Below are positions 23,522-36,849 of a DNA stretch of 64,000 nucleotides, piece after piece. Source of the stretch: Sclerodactyla briareus (lineage: Eukaryota > Echinodermata > Holothuroidea > Dendrochirotida > Sclerodactylidae). Made by a program: the position numbers and the translations under genes. The notes beneath the pieces were generated by a model. The model was given only the letters and a program-made list of their open reading frames with translations, was not told where the DNA came from and made no database searches. Position 1 is the first letter of the stretch, and each line of letters starts with the position of its first letter. The stretch lies in NCBI GenBank assembly GCA_026419785.1, contig JAODTK010005559.1, forward strand, positions 62,001 to 126,000, written 5' to 3'.

Positions 23522-26500
23522 TTTCATCATTTGTTGATCAACTGACTGCTACAACGCTTCACCAACCCATTCAAGGTCATTGCACGCGCACAGAAATTCA
23601 GCTGACTCCAAGTTTATAAACTGCATTATTTTTCCCCTAGTTTATCATACCTCAACAAAAAATGCATGAAACGCTGGGAAAGGGTTTCTCTTTCAGAATA
23701 TGTTGATAGTTCTTCGCACAAATAGCGATTTGTGGTTCATGAATAAGTCATATCTATGCCGATAGTCTGACTTCTGGTTCTGAAGTTTACGTTTAATTAA
23801 CCAACCCGACATGTTGTACTGGTATATTATGGTATCACAACCAGTGAACTAATAGAGACAAGTTGACCGTCAGTTGGCCGTGACGAGTAGCCGGTGGGCT
23901 CTAAACAGAGATTCGCAGCAATAGTAACCCGTAGTATTATGTTGGCAACAGTACTACTGCGCTCCTTAAATACCATATGGGCAGGTTTCGTCCATTACTG
24001 CAAACAACCATTAGTCGGGAAGACAAGATTGAACTTTTTGATAAATTTCCGAGGAGATGAGAAGGTGAAGGAGAGAAGGAATAAATTAATACGTCTGTCA
24101 CGTAGTGACCACCTCATTTGTACTTAAAATTTCAGTGATTTGTTGAGCCCTCGAATGGCATGAATACTGAGGGTATATGGGCTAAGTAATATGTTAATGG
24201 GCTCACACCAGCAGTAACCCTCACTGCCTGTCGGTGTTCTCGTCGCCCCTTACTCTTGGGCTGGAAAGTGTCGAGGCGGCGTCAGCCTCAGGAAAAATGT
24301 GAGGGGCAGCGAAAAGTAAGGCGGGGGAAAGTGGGGATTTGGACCTCACCCTTCGCTCTACGAAAAAGTATTCGTCGCTCGAACACGTTTTTTTGTTTTT
24401 CGACTATTTCAGAGTTTTCCTCTCATTTTGTGTCTCTAGGTTGTGTGCGGAGGCATGGGGGGGGGGGGGGTCTTCCACTCTCCCTACCCTGTTAGCCCTA
24501 GCACATCGTCAATTGCCATTGATAATGAGTGCTCACTAGATTTTTCTCAAATGCCCATCAGAGGTCCTAGCAAAAACAAATTGGTACTCTTCCATATATC
24601 GCACATCATTCACTAGGTGACGAGTCATTGGCCTCTTCTGTCCAAAGATGAGTGTTCTGTAGATGCTTAGATTTTAGTACTTCAGGATACATAGTGGGGG
24701 TTCCCATGGGTCAATCATGTCCTACTACTGACCAGGTAATTGCACCACGTTCTCCATCTGGAAGGAAATGCCCCTCTTCGTGAATTGATTTTGTGAGGTA
24801 TCTAATTGAAAATGATAAGATCGAGGGAACCCTCATCCAGTCTCAATAGACAGTCAGAAAGTTCTGGGAGGGAATGCTCTCCCTATGTTTCTTCTTTGAG
24901 AGGGGATTGCCTTAGGACAAGAATCCCTATGCCTCTCATGCCATCACTGCTGTACTTCGGCCTGTTAATTTCGTGAAGAATATTCTAGAGGAGCCTAGTA
25001 GACACTGAAGCCCTGCTGAATTGTAGGAGTGAGAAAGGTCATCTTCTTTGCACAAAAATCTCATCCATCCCCCACCACGTCCATGGTAGGCCATATCAGG
25101 TTACTTCCGTGTCATGGAAGACAGCCTATACCACGCGCCACAATAGTTCTTACTACTTCAACGGTACTTGCGCGTCCTACCGAAGTTGAGCCATGGGATC
25201 AACCCCCCCCCTCTCAAACCCCCCCGTCGTGCCTTCAACTACCAGGTGACCCCCTGACCCATGACTCAACCACATGGTTCAGTGGCGTTACCGAGTGGGG
25301 GGCATGGGTGTCTCCTGTCCCCCAAAGGTGTGAGCTATGAACTATCCTACACATCTTTTTCATTGGTAACCTTGGCCGATCAGAGAATCACACCTATACC
25401 AAGGCCAGCCAGGTGCAGAATCTGGATACTGCACCGATTGTCACTTGCGAATCCCTCACCAGGTACCCGGAATAGGCATGCCTCTTTGGCGGTATCTTTA
25501 TGTGAGGGGGGGGGTATCACACAAGACGGCACTTTTAAAATTGCCTACCCCCTCGTTTTAGATAAGAGGGGAACTGAGGAAATAGTCCAAAGAATAGAGT
25601 ATAAAATAGGGTGGATATCATTGGGCTAGGGTCCTACTCCTAGGTGGTGAGGTGCATTTTGGGCAATGTTCCCCTAGGAATCCTGTATCTGCGACAGATT
25701 GACGTGGCCCAGCTCCGTGTAAGCCCCTGGTCCACTCCATAGCGTTCAGCCCTGTTCAATTCCCCCTAAGCCTCTTGGTCGTTTACAATCTTCGGTACGA
25801 ATTTAGAACAAAAGCAGTTACGACGTCTCATTAGCCAACTTAGGCCTAGCCTAGATCAATAGTCCAATACACACGGCGACTTATACTATTTTCCTTCAGG
25901 CTTTCATAAACTTTTCTCCAGGACCCCTGGGGATTACTTAAGTGATTGTTCATAATCGGATTTGTAGTGGTTTTTTCGCCCTCTCCAATGCTTGGGGCTC
26001 AATGCGCGAAGAAACACGGCCGAAATCGAATCCCACAGCCATATCACGTATACGGTACAGGTGCGAGTTCGTGCACGGCAACTAGTTTTGCGATAATATT
26101 TAGAGCCTTTGCTATACGTTGCTAGCCTGTGATGACGTAATCAACTGTCGTACTCTATGACAAAAATGCCGGCGGGTCAACCGCAAAACGTGGTATATCC
26201 CAACTTTTCGATCAATTTAGAGGGTGACATATTGTTCGCCATGTTTTTTTGGTTTTTTTTATCAGATGCAGGAGTCGTAGCGAGCGGGCGAGTGTGGGGG
26301 TGGCACACCCCTATATTTAGTCACTGTCGGCAATTTGGGGTCTGTCGACACAAAGAGAAGGGGAGTCTGGAGGAAAGTTGAAGAGAGCGGATTAGAAGCA
26401 AAAAGACAGTTTGAACGAGAAAGTAAAATGGGAGGCTTCTTTATCGGTTATTTCCTATTTTCCAGTTGTCCATTTGATAAACTCTCGTTACCAATCCAAT

Positions 26501-27976
26501 CACCCTCGCCCTGCTAATTGAAAACCTGTCGGCAAATAACTGATAACATCCAAGCCACCAGTATAAGGCAACCTCAGCTAGATGAGTGCCAAAATCGCCA
26601 GCAACTCATTGAAAGTAATGGAATGAAGGCCCCGCATAACGGTAGCCCACGAAAAAGTCGGAGGATGCCGCGCGCCCCAGGCTATGCCAGCTGGTCATGT
26701 CCATTACTATATCAATTTGTACTTGTTTTTTAGCTGATGAGCTCAACCCCATGTGTGTTTTAAAAACCAATGACAAATGAAAATTGGTAAGAGATGGTGA
26801 CAGTAGTAAGTCACTGAGCTCTCGGAAAATACGACGCGTGACTGTGAACGTACCATGCTCAGAGTAGTTCATCTGTTGAATGCTCATATCGTGACAAAAT
26901 TATAGTCAAAAAGTAAAAAATCCACCGTTGGACATGGCAGCTGTAAGCGAGTCTTTTCCAAGAACTATCAACCTGAAATGTTTGGATTTATGATTAGAAA
27001 TCACACCTCAGAACTTACCCAGTTTTCCCTTACTTTGCATATACAACAAACCCCTATACAGGCATCATTTGATAACAGCATGAGGCCTATATATTGAGGA
27101 AATGTGGTTTGTATGCACATTATATATAACATATCACAACAAGAATATATAAACTCCAGATTCGCAGACAGAAGGATGCGTGTTAACAGTGTATGTCAGC
27201 CTATACCTCATATTCTCAGACATGATTACACAACATTCTCTTCTCAGTTCATGACACTGGCTGGCACTACATGGGAACGAGATGCCATTTATATGGCGAG
27301 CCCCCCCCCCCCCCCCTCCTCTCTACACTACAACATTCATTTCCTGCACACTCGGTTCCAGAACAACCTAATGTGCGCCCAGCTTCTTCTCCCTTACTTC
27401 GAGAATGCCAGTTCTCTACGGTTTCCCGGGTCGGAGCTGGGCGAATTCACCTCACTCTTGCTGCACTCGTTCTCACATGCTCCAATCGGGGCATCTTCCT
27501 CCCACGTCCACAGTCCGAGACTCCTCGCCACCTGCCCTTCTATGTCATCTTCAGTCGTCCGCGTTTTCTTGTACATCCACTTCAAAATGAATCCAACAGA
27601 CTGGTCCACTATTCCACACACTGACAAATGTGATCGAATAGATTACCACAAGAATTTATTTCCGTCCCAACTGGTTCTAGAGAAACATCCCCCTTACCAC
27701 AGCAATTGATTTCCGGCACACCCGAACCTGGAGCAACATTTGATGGTGACCCAACGCCACCCCAGGCTTACTATACAACACTAATTCCCTGCCAGTACAC
27801 ACCCATCTCTAGAGCAACACTAGTATTGTGCCCCAACGACGCCACCCCCTCCCCTCCCCCTTACTACAAAAAAAATCCTTGCCCACCCGATCCTAGGCTA
27901 CAAGATGGTAACCCGCGCCAACCCCTATTACTACTTACTCCTATTTGCATGGTAGGTCGCGCACGGCGATGACATT
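23522..27976. other. 4.5 kb interior of the inverted-repeat structure
   Basis: No transposase, reverse transcriptase or known gene recognised. It holds G14 (24457-24470), C9 (25203-25211), G9 (25506-25514) and C16 (27301-27316) runs. A CAGTGGCGTTACCGAGTGG at about 25279 looks like a hAT-MITE left end with no matching right end found. Confidence 0.5.
27104..27709 (+). CDS. Longest ORF in the window, unrecognised (201 codons)
   Basis: This frame crosses the C16 run at 27301-27316, which gives PPPPP, and has no signal peptide, clear membrane segment or known motif. A second frame (27271-27624, 117 codons) is also open across the same region, one containing RVGAGRIHLT and SETPRHLPFY, faintly like the C-terminal tail of some LINE proteins. 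Two open frames in C-rich sequence suggest compositional openness or a decayed coding region. It sits just inside the right inverted arm. I do not propose a function. Confidence 0.15.
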   Translation: MVCMHIIYNISQQEYINSRFADRRMRVNSVCQPIPHILRHDYTTFSSQFMTLAGTTWERDAIYMASPPPPPSSLHYNIHFLHTRFQNNLMCAQLLLPYFENASSLRFPGSELGEFTSLLLHSFSHAPIGASSSHVHSPRLLATCPSMSSSVVRVFLYIHFKMNPTDWSTIPHTDKCDRIDYHKNLFPSQLVLEKHPPYHSN

Positions 27977-28358
27977 GGTCTGTTGTGATTGGTTGATTTA
28001 ATACGTGTATATATTCGAATATATACGTGGATATATTCGATTTGATACGTGCATATATTCCGCTGCTGTTATTGGTTGATTTAATACGTGTATATATTCG
28101 AATATATACGTGGATATATTCGAATATATACGTGGATATATTCGAATATATAAGTGCCTATATTCGAATTAATACTTGGAATATATTCGAATAATAGGTA
28201 TATATCGAATTATACTGGATACATTCCGAATATTATGTGTATATATTTCCTTATCGCTGATGGGTTGTGATTTAATACGTTCATATAATTGAATCTATCG
28301 GTGCATATTTTCGAATATATACGTGTATAAAATATGGGGGAAATGGCTAGCACGGCTT
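27977..28358. repeat. Right arm of large inverted repeat, palindromic minisatellite
   Basis: 382 bp, inverted relative to 23091-23521. Inner end GGTCTGTTGTGATTGGTTGA, outer end GGGGGAAATGGCTAGCACGG. The repeat units are the same, with ATATATTCGAATATAT perfect palindromes and TACGTGGATATATTCG. Confidence 0.85.
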
Positions 28359-31300
28359 TCCATACACGGCCGCCAACTCACCGCATTGTTTGGAAATTTA
28401 ACCCATTCACTCATTTTTATTATATATAATCTAATCGAGACTGATATTGATGATGTTTGGCGGGCTTCTGAATGAATATTCGCGTACGCAGTATGTGTGG
28501 TCTTCCCCCGTCCGTTCACAGCTGAGTATTTCGGAGGTCATTACGAAGCAGGCTGATCAGCTACGTTCCGTTTAAATTAAAATCCAAACATGACCACAAC
28601 TTTTGTAACACAATAGTAAATAGGGGTCTCAAGTTGCAAAAGTATTGAAAGGTAATGCCGATACATAATAATAGGGTCATTTTATTAGATTAAGCTAAAG
28701 TAAATGAACATTGAATGAATGCTGGTACACACAGTAGGTCTATGAAGTTACTTTTAGGATAGGAATGTTCGCCTGCAGCTGTTCCAAGGCGTTTACGATT
28801 GAGCTTGCTGTACACTGTCCACATGCACCCTGCATTCCGTATGTATGTTGAAGGCAAATGGTCATGCAACATATTTCTTTTAAACTAGCGCAGGTGAAAA
28901 GAGGCATATAACACCCTGCACACCAAATTTGGGGGTCTCAGCATGTTGTCTTGTTGAATTATTCAATTTATTCTTGAGATATCTATGATGTCACAGGAGG
29001 AACGATGCAAAGGGGACCCATAGAAAAATGCTGCATTTTTACACCTCGTAACAGAAGGGCGGAAAAAGATATTCACACCCACACACAAGCCAAAAAGAAA
29101 AGCACGTTTCTTCCATAATTTTGTTACTGGTGTTTTTCAGAGGTGGCATATTCTACATTGACTACGTATGCACAGGGGATCATGTGGTTCCCTCTTGATG
29201 GCACATGCCAAATTTTGAATGGCTCAGTTATGGCCTCTTTCCTTTTCAGCAAAAATGAGTGCAAATATGGTGGGGGGGGTGGGGGGTTAAATTTGCCCCC
29301 GAATCCCTCTAAAAGCTACCAGAAGTTCACTGCAAAATCCCAGCACCATTGCATGCGCACGAAAACCTCTCTCGTGGCGTCCTGCATCCTTTCAAAAAAA
29401 AAACATTCTCCCAGTTTTTCCCTCTCTCTCGATCTCATCCATATTTTTCCCCGCCAATTTCGGACTCTCCTGTTCTCTGTAACGTACGCCATTGTACCGT
29501 GGTGTAGGTAATATTCTTCCCATTACTTCATAGTTTTTACCACTAGAGGAGCTGGGTGATTGCGACACTACGCGCATCCCCCGACAGTAACACGCACCCC
29601 CTCTCATGTATTAACCATTAAGTGCCTTCGGGATGCCCTATGTCTATCTCCCCCATTAGCCACAATCTACCTCGAATAATTTTACAATTCTGAGAAGATC
29701 GAGCTATTTTCCTCTATGAATGTGAGCGCGGATCCACTCGTTGCCATCTCTAAGCTTCTGGATCTAGCTGTGAACTAAGGCCGACTTCTAATCATGTTTA
29801 ATAGAGGGTGATTAGGGTATTGCGTGACTGACGTGCCTGCGGGTGGGAAATCTAGAGAACGGGAGTCCGTGCGTTTTCTGATCTGCATTTATTATTTAGT
29901 TCGAACGTATTGAAGTGCTGACGTATTGATATCAGTTTATAGGAATGGGTGAAGTCAACGTTGAACGACATTTGGCCTGCTCGAACGATGAGCAGAGAAA
30001 TAGTGAGCCCGATGTCGTTATTTTGATACCTTACCGAATTGGAAACCCTCCGTTTATGCCTTCTCCGGACGAATAATATCGATACGACAGTCAGACAGAA
30101 TCCTCACAAACTTTTTTTACCTTTTTTACTTTTTTTTAAAGGAGAAATTCATATATAACCGGGATGCGGGGTTACGTAAAACCGTAAGCCATAAATGTGG
30201 AAGGGCCCGAAAAAAGATGATGTCGGCTTGAAGAGTTAAAACCAGTTGCAATAGCGGCAAAAATCCATTCGAACAAAATGGTACGAGTAAGCAAAAGTAC
30301 ACGCGTACCATCGCCGCATTAATGCCGCATCACGCAAGGTGATTATATGGAATATTCTCCTCATAAAGCCATTTATGCATTTTTTAGTTAGACATATTTT
30401 TAGTCAGTCCGGGATTTCACCCTACATCTTTTTTTCTTCGAAAAAAACGGTTTCCTATTCGCAAAACTGCGATTTTCAAAATTATACCGCACCCCGCATT
30501 CGCCCACTAATGGAATCTCGCCTTAACAAATTTCCGACGCGATCGTCTCGTTTCATACAAGTTGATTGTTGACGTTCACGCGCCTAAGTCTCAACCAGTC
30601 GTCTGCTGGAGTTTGCAGTAGTTAACGGGGCGGGTGAACCCCTGTAAATGTGAGGTTTTGGGATCAGGGACATATGTAAACGGAATTCCCACCTTGGTTT
30701 TTTTTTTACAGGTTTCCATAATGCATTGTTGCGACAACTATTGACCAGAAAGTGAGGAAAAAACAAATCTGCCGATTAGATGTAACTACTGATAGTATAT
30801 GAGCTACTGGCCAAGAAAATGTGTGTATATACCGACTAACAGAATTCTTCAAAATTGTCTTCTTTTGGGGCTTAGCCTATAACACTGTCCACAGTATATG
30901 AGTACGTAGCATAGTGACAGTTCTACAGTATGGGATAAAGATGATGTCCCCACCGGACGAAAGGGCCGAAGAATGTCTCGAAGGCGAAGTATTATTCATG
31001 TTCGAATATTACGAAACGCGGGCCGTGCTGAAGTTGTTGTGAGGACTTGGCGTTTTTTGTGGATATAATAATTGCCTCAATAAGTATGGGCAGTTTCTCC
31101 AATTTTTCCAGGAAGGTTTCAACTTCCTTCACCTATACGCATGTAGTAAAGGGGTGATCGGCTTCTATCATGTGGGTGATATTTACAAGATGGAGGCGCT
31201 CTTATCCTGCCAGTCACCAGAATGGACGATAATGACGATCGTTTGAAGTTATAAGGACTCTCCCTGACTGTACGATCATGATTTTTGTGTGCACTGTTGA

Positions 31301-33279
31301 GCAGCACCATCCTTGGCTCCTCGATACACTGTTCGGTTCAGCGCGTGTGGCCAACTGTTCTAGTGAACACTACAGGTCCTACCCTAATACTCACATTTTG
31401 TACTACGCGTGTAGTGAAGTTGTGAACTTCATGTTTTGGTACGCAAGACCTGTGTAAACACTTCACTAATATTCTATCTAATATCGATAGAAGTCTTCCT
31501 GGAAAGTTGGCCAATCGATGTCTAGAAGTCCCATCGAGTTTTCACAGGGACTATTATATTACCACATCAGTAGACGATATTTTGATAACATGACATACGT
31601 ATCTGACGCGTATAGCAATCCGTTTTCAGTTCTCAATCAGTATTTGGATGTATCCGCAATATTAGCAGATGTTTTCAAATAATTGAGGTTATCTTCAAAA
31701 TGAAAATATGAGAAGAGGTCAGCCAAACCTATGTGATATAGAAATTTCACTCAGTTTAGTGATCTTTACTGATAATACTGAAACATTAGAGTTGACCTAC
31801 ACTCAGTGAAAGACTTCAAATTTATTGCTGAATGAAAAAGTTCTTTATATTAAATTCACCTAATGAGTTTCACGAGCATTTCTCGGAGCTGTAGTTTTTC
31901 CGCTCTTACTGTGTTCGAACAAAATTTTGGTAGGTGGTCTAAGTGAAATTCACTGTTCGATCTAAATATACTTAACGGCTACAAGAGTCATTGTCGGCTC
32001 GCGGACACTGAGACTTGAAAGCTATGGTACTGTGGTTATGACGCCACGAGTAAGTCGTTGGGCTCTCGTTGTTGCTACGAGACGGAGTTTTTACGTTTAC
32101 AATGAGAGAGATGACGCACAGTACTAAATTATAATTGTATGCTTATACGGTACTTATACAACGAACGGGACTGTGATTTCTATATGTCGTCGGTTGCCTA
32201 CGAATGAGACAACTGGACTATCTTACCATTCAGGCAAAAGGGAAGTATCTCAGAGTGTGCCTAAGATATTGCTTACAAGGGCGCAGCACTGTCTGAAAGT
32301 GGAGGGGGGGGGGGGGTCAAGAGCGAATTGGGGGGGGGGGGAAGGACACCAGTGCATGGGAACATTTTGGGACTGTGAAAAAATAAGTATGTATGGAGCC
32401 TTCCAAAATGTGGGGGGGGGGCGGGGGTCTGACCCTCGAACCCCCCGTGGTGGCTTGCGCCCTTGGTAGGTTGTAGTGTACCCTATATTTTTGTTGATCC
32501 AGATTTTAGCTGCGGGGAGAGCAGCTCTACAAGTCATCATGTCTCCTTGTCCGTTCGTTCGTTCGTTCGTCCGTTCGGTAGTTCGTCCCTTTTGCTCAGT
32601 CAGTTCAGTTCATAACTTCTAAACCATACATGCGATCAGGGTTGAAATTGGAAGGTGGATGGAGCTTGCTACTGGCTAGCCTTAGATACATTTATGTTTG
32701 CATAGGTGATTAGATTTTAATAATTCCAATTTAATTTTCCCAATTTCCAACTTTTAATTTGAGTTCTCTGGACTGCTAGACAAGTGTTTACTTTACTCCT
32801 CCTTATGCTGAGCAGTTGTTTCCTTATCTTTCTAGAGGGTCCAGGGGAAGATGATTTGGCTTTCATCACATCTCAGCCTAGTGTACATAGTCCTACCTCT
32901 GCAGGACTTGTTCTGCATTACATTCGGTCAAGAGTTCTCATGGTGACCTAGAAATGTTTGTGGCACAGGAATGAGTCAGTGGCCACATGGGGGTGTGGGA
33001 ACCCCCCCCCCCCCCACACTAAATGCTGTTCAATGGTAACGTGTGAGTGGTTCAACTATGAGTGTCAACGATGTCAGATATTCCTTTCTTTGGAAGTGTG
33101 TTTCAGTGTTCACTGCTACAGGCTAGGAATGAGTTGTGCGGCATTACTTTTTGCGAGCACTAATAGCCAATAGTAGGCCAATGTGGTAGACATGTTCCAC
33201 GTTAATTCCTGTAATGACAGATGTCCGTAGAGGTCAGTTAAATTGGAGCAAAAAAAAAGATTGAGGACAAGCAAGATAC
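28359..33279. other. Unannotated stretch
   Basis: No gene recognised. A G8 run lies near 29272. The section 32304-32421 has three G runs (13, 12 and 10) in a context ending CCCTCGAACCCCCCGTGGTGGC, like the 3' part of a G-rich interspersed repeat. A TTCG tetranucleotide tract is at 32551-32586 and a C14 run at 33002-33015. An acceptor-like TTACTGGTGTTTTTCAG at about 29140 precedes a 122-codon ORF without a known domain. Confidence 0.45.
32551..32586. repeat. (GTTC)n microsatellite
   Basis: GTTC/GTCC tetranucleotide units, about nine copies. Confidence 0.85.
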
Positions 33280-34898
33280 ATGAGATTACTCCATGACTCT
33301 CTGGTGATAATATGGTTCTGGTTGTGTTGTTGTAGCCGGCCGCCGTCTGCGCCGACGCTGGAAACTTTAGACCTTAACAGCATTCACCCTAGCGCAACGC
33401 GTTGTCGAGGACTCGAAAGTTGGAAACACTTTCTGTCTGTTATAATAGAGAAAGGTCGGTTCGACAAGAGAGTGTCGCCACATGGTCGGGGCTTAGGTAA
33501 TGTGTTGAAGCCCATTTCAAGGTCTCATCATGGTTCAGATTTGCGTTTTCAAAAAAACGGTTGGTGTTACCCAAAACTGTTGATGGGCACTATATTTCGG
33601 TCCCGACTCAGTTCGAGGTTCATTTGATGCATGTCAAGTTGAGGAATTGTGTAATTCGTCAAAGTCAGTGTAATTGAATGGAAATTTGGTGGACGTATTA
33701 AACTAACGTTTGTTTCCGCTAACTTTCAGGTCACCGATGTTTCTGATCGCAGGAACGTATAGGAACGGATTATTATTGCAGAATTCTTTGTATTTGTTTT
33801 CGTTGTAGCCGTGTGGGGTAATTCTGTTTCGTTTCCAAGCAGAAAATAGAAACTCTTTAGTGAAAGTGTTTGCAGGAAAGCAGTGTAAAGAGTAAACCGC
33901 AGAATTCGTTAATCTTTACTAATCTCTACTTATTTTCGCATGAATTGAAGGACACGAAACGTTATTGTGACAATGGTGTGGGACTGTGCCGAGTGTTCCT
34001 GCCACAGGTATTACGGTCGTCTTGCAACGGCAGTGGGCGTAATATTTAGAGGGTGCTATCCGATTGCAGTCACAACAAGGAAATTCGTCCCAGTGTATAT
34101 CGGAATTATATTGTATTACTTACAATTGATATTTACCGTGATCTATATAGCCGGTTTTCAGTTATTTTCCAGAAACCAAAAAATATTGCAAATAAAACCC
34201 GCTGTTTACGTTGTTAGAAATATGTTTCCCACTTGGACTTCAAACTTGGTAATTCTCATGAAAATCGAACCTAGAGGTAACAATCAAGGGTTTCACACAC
34301 GGCCTAAAAAGGCTGTGGGCTCCGCTAGTTTACAAAGGTTACAAGTAGGGCGTTAACAACCTCAATCATAAATTTAAGCAGATCGGCTCTGAAAATGATC
34401 CATTCTCTTCGTTGCGATGTCATCCTATCCAGGTGAAAACAATTACCCCTGTTCTCCGAGTTAAGCCTATATACTTTCGTTCGCGTTCTCGATTAGAATG
34501 GTAACAGGTTACCGGATTTTATCACAGGCATGACAATACCAACACATTTCCTACAGATTATTTGATTCGAGAAAGAGAGGGGGAGGGAGAGAGGGAGAAG
34601 AGAGAGGGGGGGGGGGGGAGGGGTCTATTAAAAGTAGTGGGGAAAAGGGGCAGTTCGAGCACTCAGTTATATTCTGCCCATTGCCGATTCGGACGTCTCC
34701 ACCTTAATTTTCGATTGCCCACCTCTCAGCCTGTACGCGGGAACGAGGAGTTCTGAATCAACCCGAAACGGTCGGACATTAGTACCCCCCCCCAATGGAA
34801 AAGAGAAATTTGATGTTTCCATTAATGAGTGATTCGAATACTGTTAGGTGATCAAACAGAAAAAGAGCCAAACGGCGAGTTAGGTAAGCCTAACATGC
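33280..34898 (+). other. Stretch with two unrecognised ORFs
   Basis: ORFs of 115 codons (33280-33627) and 129 codons (33967-34356). The second has a hydrophobic stretch of about 25 residues (PVYIGIILYYLQLIFTVIYI) that could span a membrane, after a Cys-rich N-terminus. Neither matches a family I know. A strong acceptor-like TTTCCGCTAACTTTCAG ends at about 33729, but the following frames close quickly. G13 (34606-34618) and C9 (34785-34793) runs follow. Confidence 0.2.
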
Positions 34899-35208
34899 GT
34901 CAAATCACAACTCACAAGTTTAAGTTTGACAAAGGTATTAATTCTCATTATGGGGACCTATGGTATATCCCCACAGAAACTGCATAACCAAATTTCAACC
35001 TATCGGACCAGGCATCATGGACTCAATAGTGTTAACAAGAGTTTAAGACTTGAACTCTCTTGACCTCAGATGACCTTCGACTTGACCCCAAAACGTTAAG
35101 GATCATGTACCATATGCAAATTATGATTCGCATCTAGACAATTAGGGTCGAGTATCGTGTTAACAAGGCAGGCCGTCACACACACACACACACACATACA
35201 ACACACAC
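34899..35208. repeat. AGGTCA-type interspersed repeat ending in (CA)n
   Basis: The text AAATTTCAACCTATCGGACC, then CTTGACCTCAGATGACCTT, then GTGTTAACAAGGCAGGCCG leads into a CA microsatellite at 35177-35208. The phrase order (pressure-of-match text, TGACCT blocks, AACAAG, then a simple repeat) is typical of interspersed repeats in several marine invertebrates. GTGTTAACAAG occurs twice (about 35030 and 35156), so the repeat is internally duplicated. Confidence 0.55.
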
Positions 35209-36849
35209 GGTAATAGCATGAATTCTCTGACTTCGTCAAGTTAAAAAAAAATCATACATATGAAACATATCTCGCTCGTAAATGTTCACTTTGCGCGGTT
35301 GATGAAGTAAAGGCTATTGCCTATCAAAGCACGTTTCCCGGCACGCGGGCGGGGGCGGGTGGGACGGGCGGCGGGCGTGTTCGAGAAATCGGTCAGTAGG
35401 TTGTAGCGATTTTTTCCGCTGCCCCGCACGTGGTATTTCGTAATCGATTTCCGGGGATTTCCCTGCAATTCTACTGGCTTGGAGCTCGATAGTGCAGGTA
35501 GCGAACTAAAGTTATGTTCAAATCATTTTGGGGTTTTCTTCCCAAGCACACTCCTAACTGTTTTCAAAAACACTCGCAATGAGACCTTATACAATTCTCT
35601 CCATTTTTAAAGGATGTACACCAATATTGAACACATATTCGCAAGTTTTAAACCATTGCGTGATTATGTAAGTTTTGCTAATTAATTCCAAAACCGAGAA
35701 GTGTGAAGTTAAATGTATAATTATTAATTTATTTTGTATGTCAGGCGCACTATGGGAAATTTATACAATCGGTTCTGAGAAACTAAACACGGTGTTTAGG
35801 TGTACTAACACTAGTAGGTCTAGTGTTCCGGTGTTCGATAAATAATACAGAGTGCAATTCCCCGGAGTTGCAGAGGATAGGGGATCTCATGGCAAAAATG
35901 GGAACTATATGTGTTTCTACTTGCCTACCTTTTTTCGAGTTGCAAATGGACAAAATTTTATCGAAAAATATGACTGGAACGGCCATTTTCCGCAAAAAAT
36001 ATTCATATTCATGGAAATTTCAGTTCAGTTACAGCAGACTAAATTCTGGAAACCCTTTGTTTTGATATCCTTTACCTTGTTCTAAAATTGGGAATATTCA
36101 GTCCTCCCAATTTCTGAATATACTGAAAAAAGAACCGATTTTCGAAAATTCCTAAATTTGGCCCAAAATCCATTTTCCACCCTAAAATCCCATTTTGTAT
36201 TAATTTTCGGCGATTGCATGAGAAAAATTGTAACTTGGTAACTTGTGCCTTTTCACATGCACAAAGTTTGCAATAATTCAGCCCTCGAAATCAGCGTAAT
36301 ATTTTGGAAAATAGTGAAAAATTCGTTTAATAATTGAGAAGGGGGAAATTGCCTCAAAATTCGTTTTTGCTATCTAAATTCCACAATTTTGATAGTGTCC
36401 ACCTAATTCTGAGAAAAAAAAGATGTGTTTTTGGCGACTTATCAAGTGGTGCAAACATTTGCTTGTTCAGCCATTCCAAAATGGAGATATTGCGAAAAAA
36501 CCATCAAAAATCTGACGGACACGCAAAGCACCCACACACACAGAAAGACACGCACACACACAAACGGACACTTTCGCCAAGGCACATCATTGCTGGAGCA
36601 CCTTTGCGCACCCACGGGTACCCACCAATGGGTACCCCTCAGTGGGTAGTACCTAACCGCCACCTATGGTTACAATAAGCAACGTTGCCATGGCAACCAG
36701 CCACAGTAAATATAGGTGAAATGGCAAAGGACTACAATTTCTCATCTGGCCCTTCGAGACTGATGAGATAATAATAATATTTTTTAATTTGAAATTGGTT
36801 ATTGATTTCAATATCGATAATAACAATAATAACAAAAATAACTAGTAGG
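35209..36849. other. Unannotated stretch
   Basis: No gene recognised. It contains a CA tract at 36532-36562 and a nested inverted GGGTACCCACCAATGGGTAC near 36615. Confidence 0.5.

Noticed and set aside
27405-27624. LINE C-terminal tail (RVGAGRIHLT, SETPRHLPFY)
   Set aside because: The words resemble LINE tails, but the Cys/His pattern is missing and no other LINE part lies upstream.
29118-33730. Strong splice-acceptor-like sites (29140, 33729) and others at 6318, 13369, 21479, 57050
   Set aside because: Such pyrimidine-AG words are frequent by chance; none is followed by a recognisable coding segment and a good donor in frame.
33967-34356. Membrane-receptor exon (P2X-like N-terminus)
   Set aside because: One hydrophobic stretch after a VIF motif was tempting, but conserved flanking residues of that family are absent.
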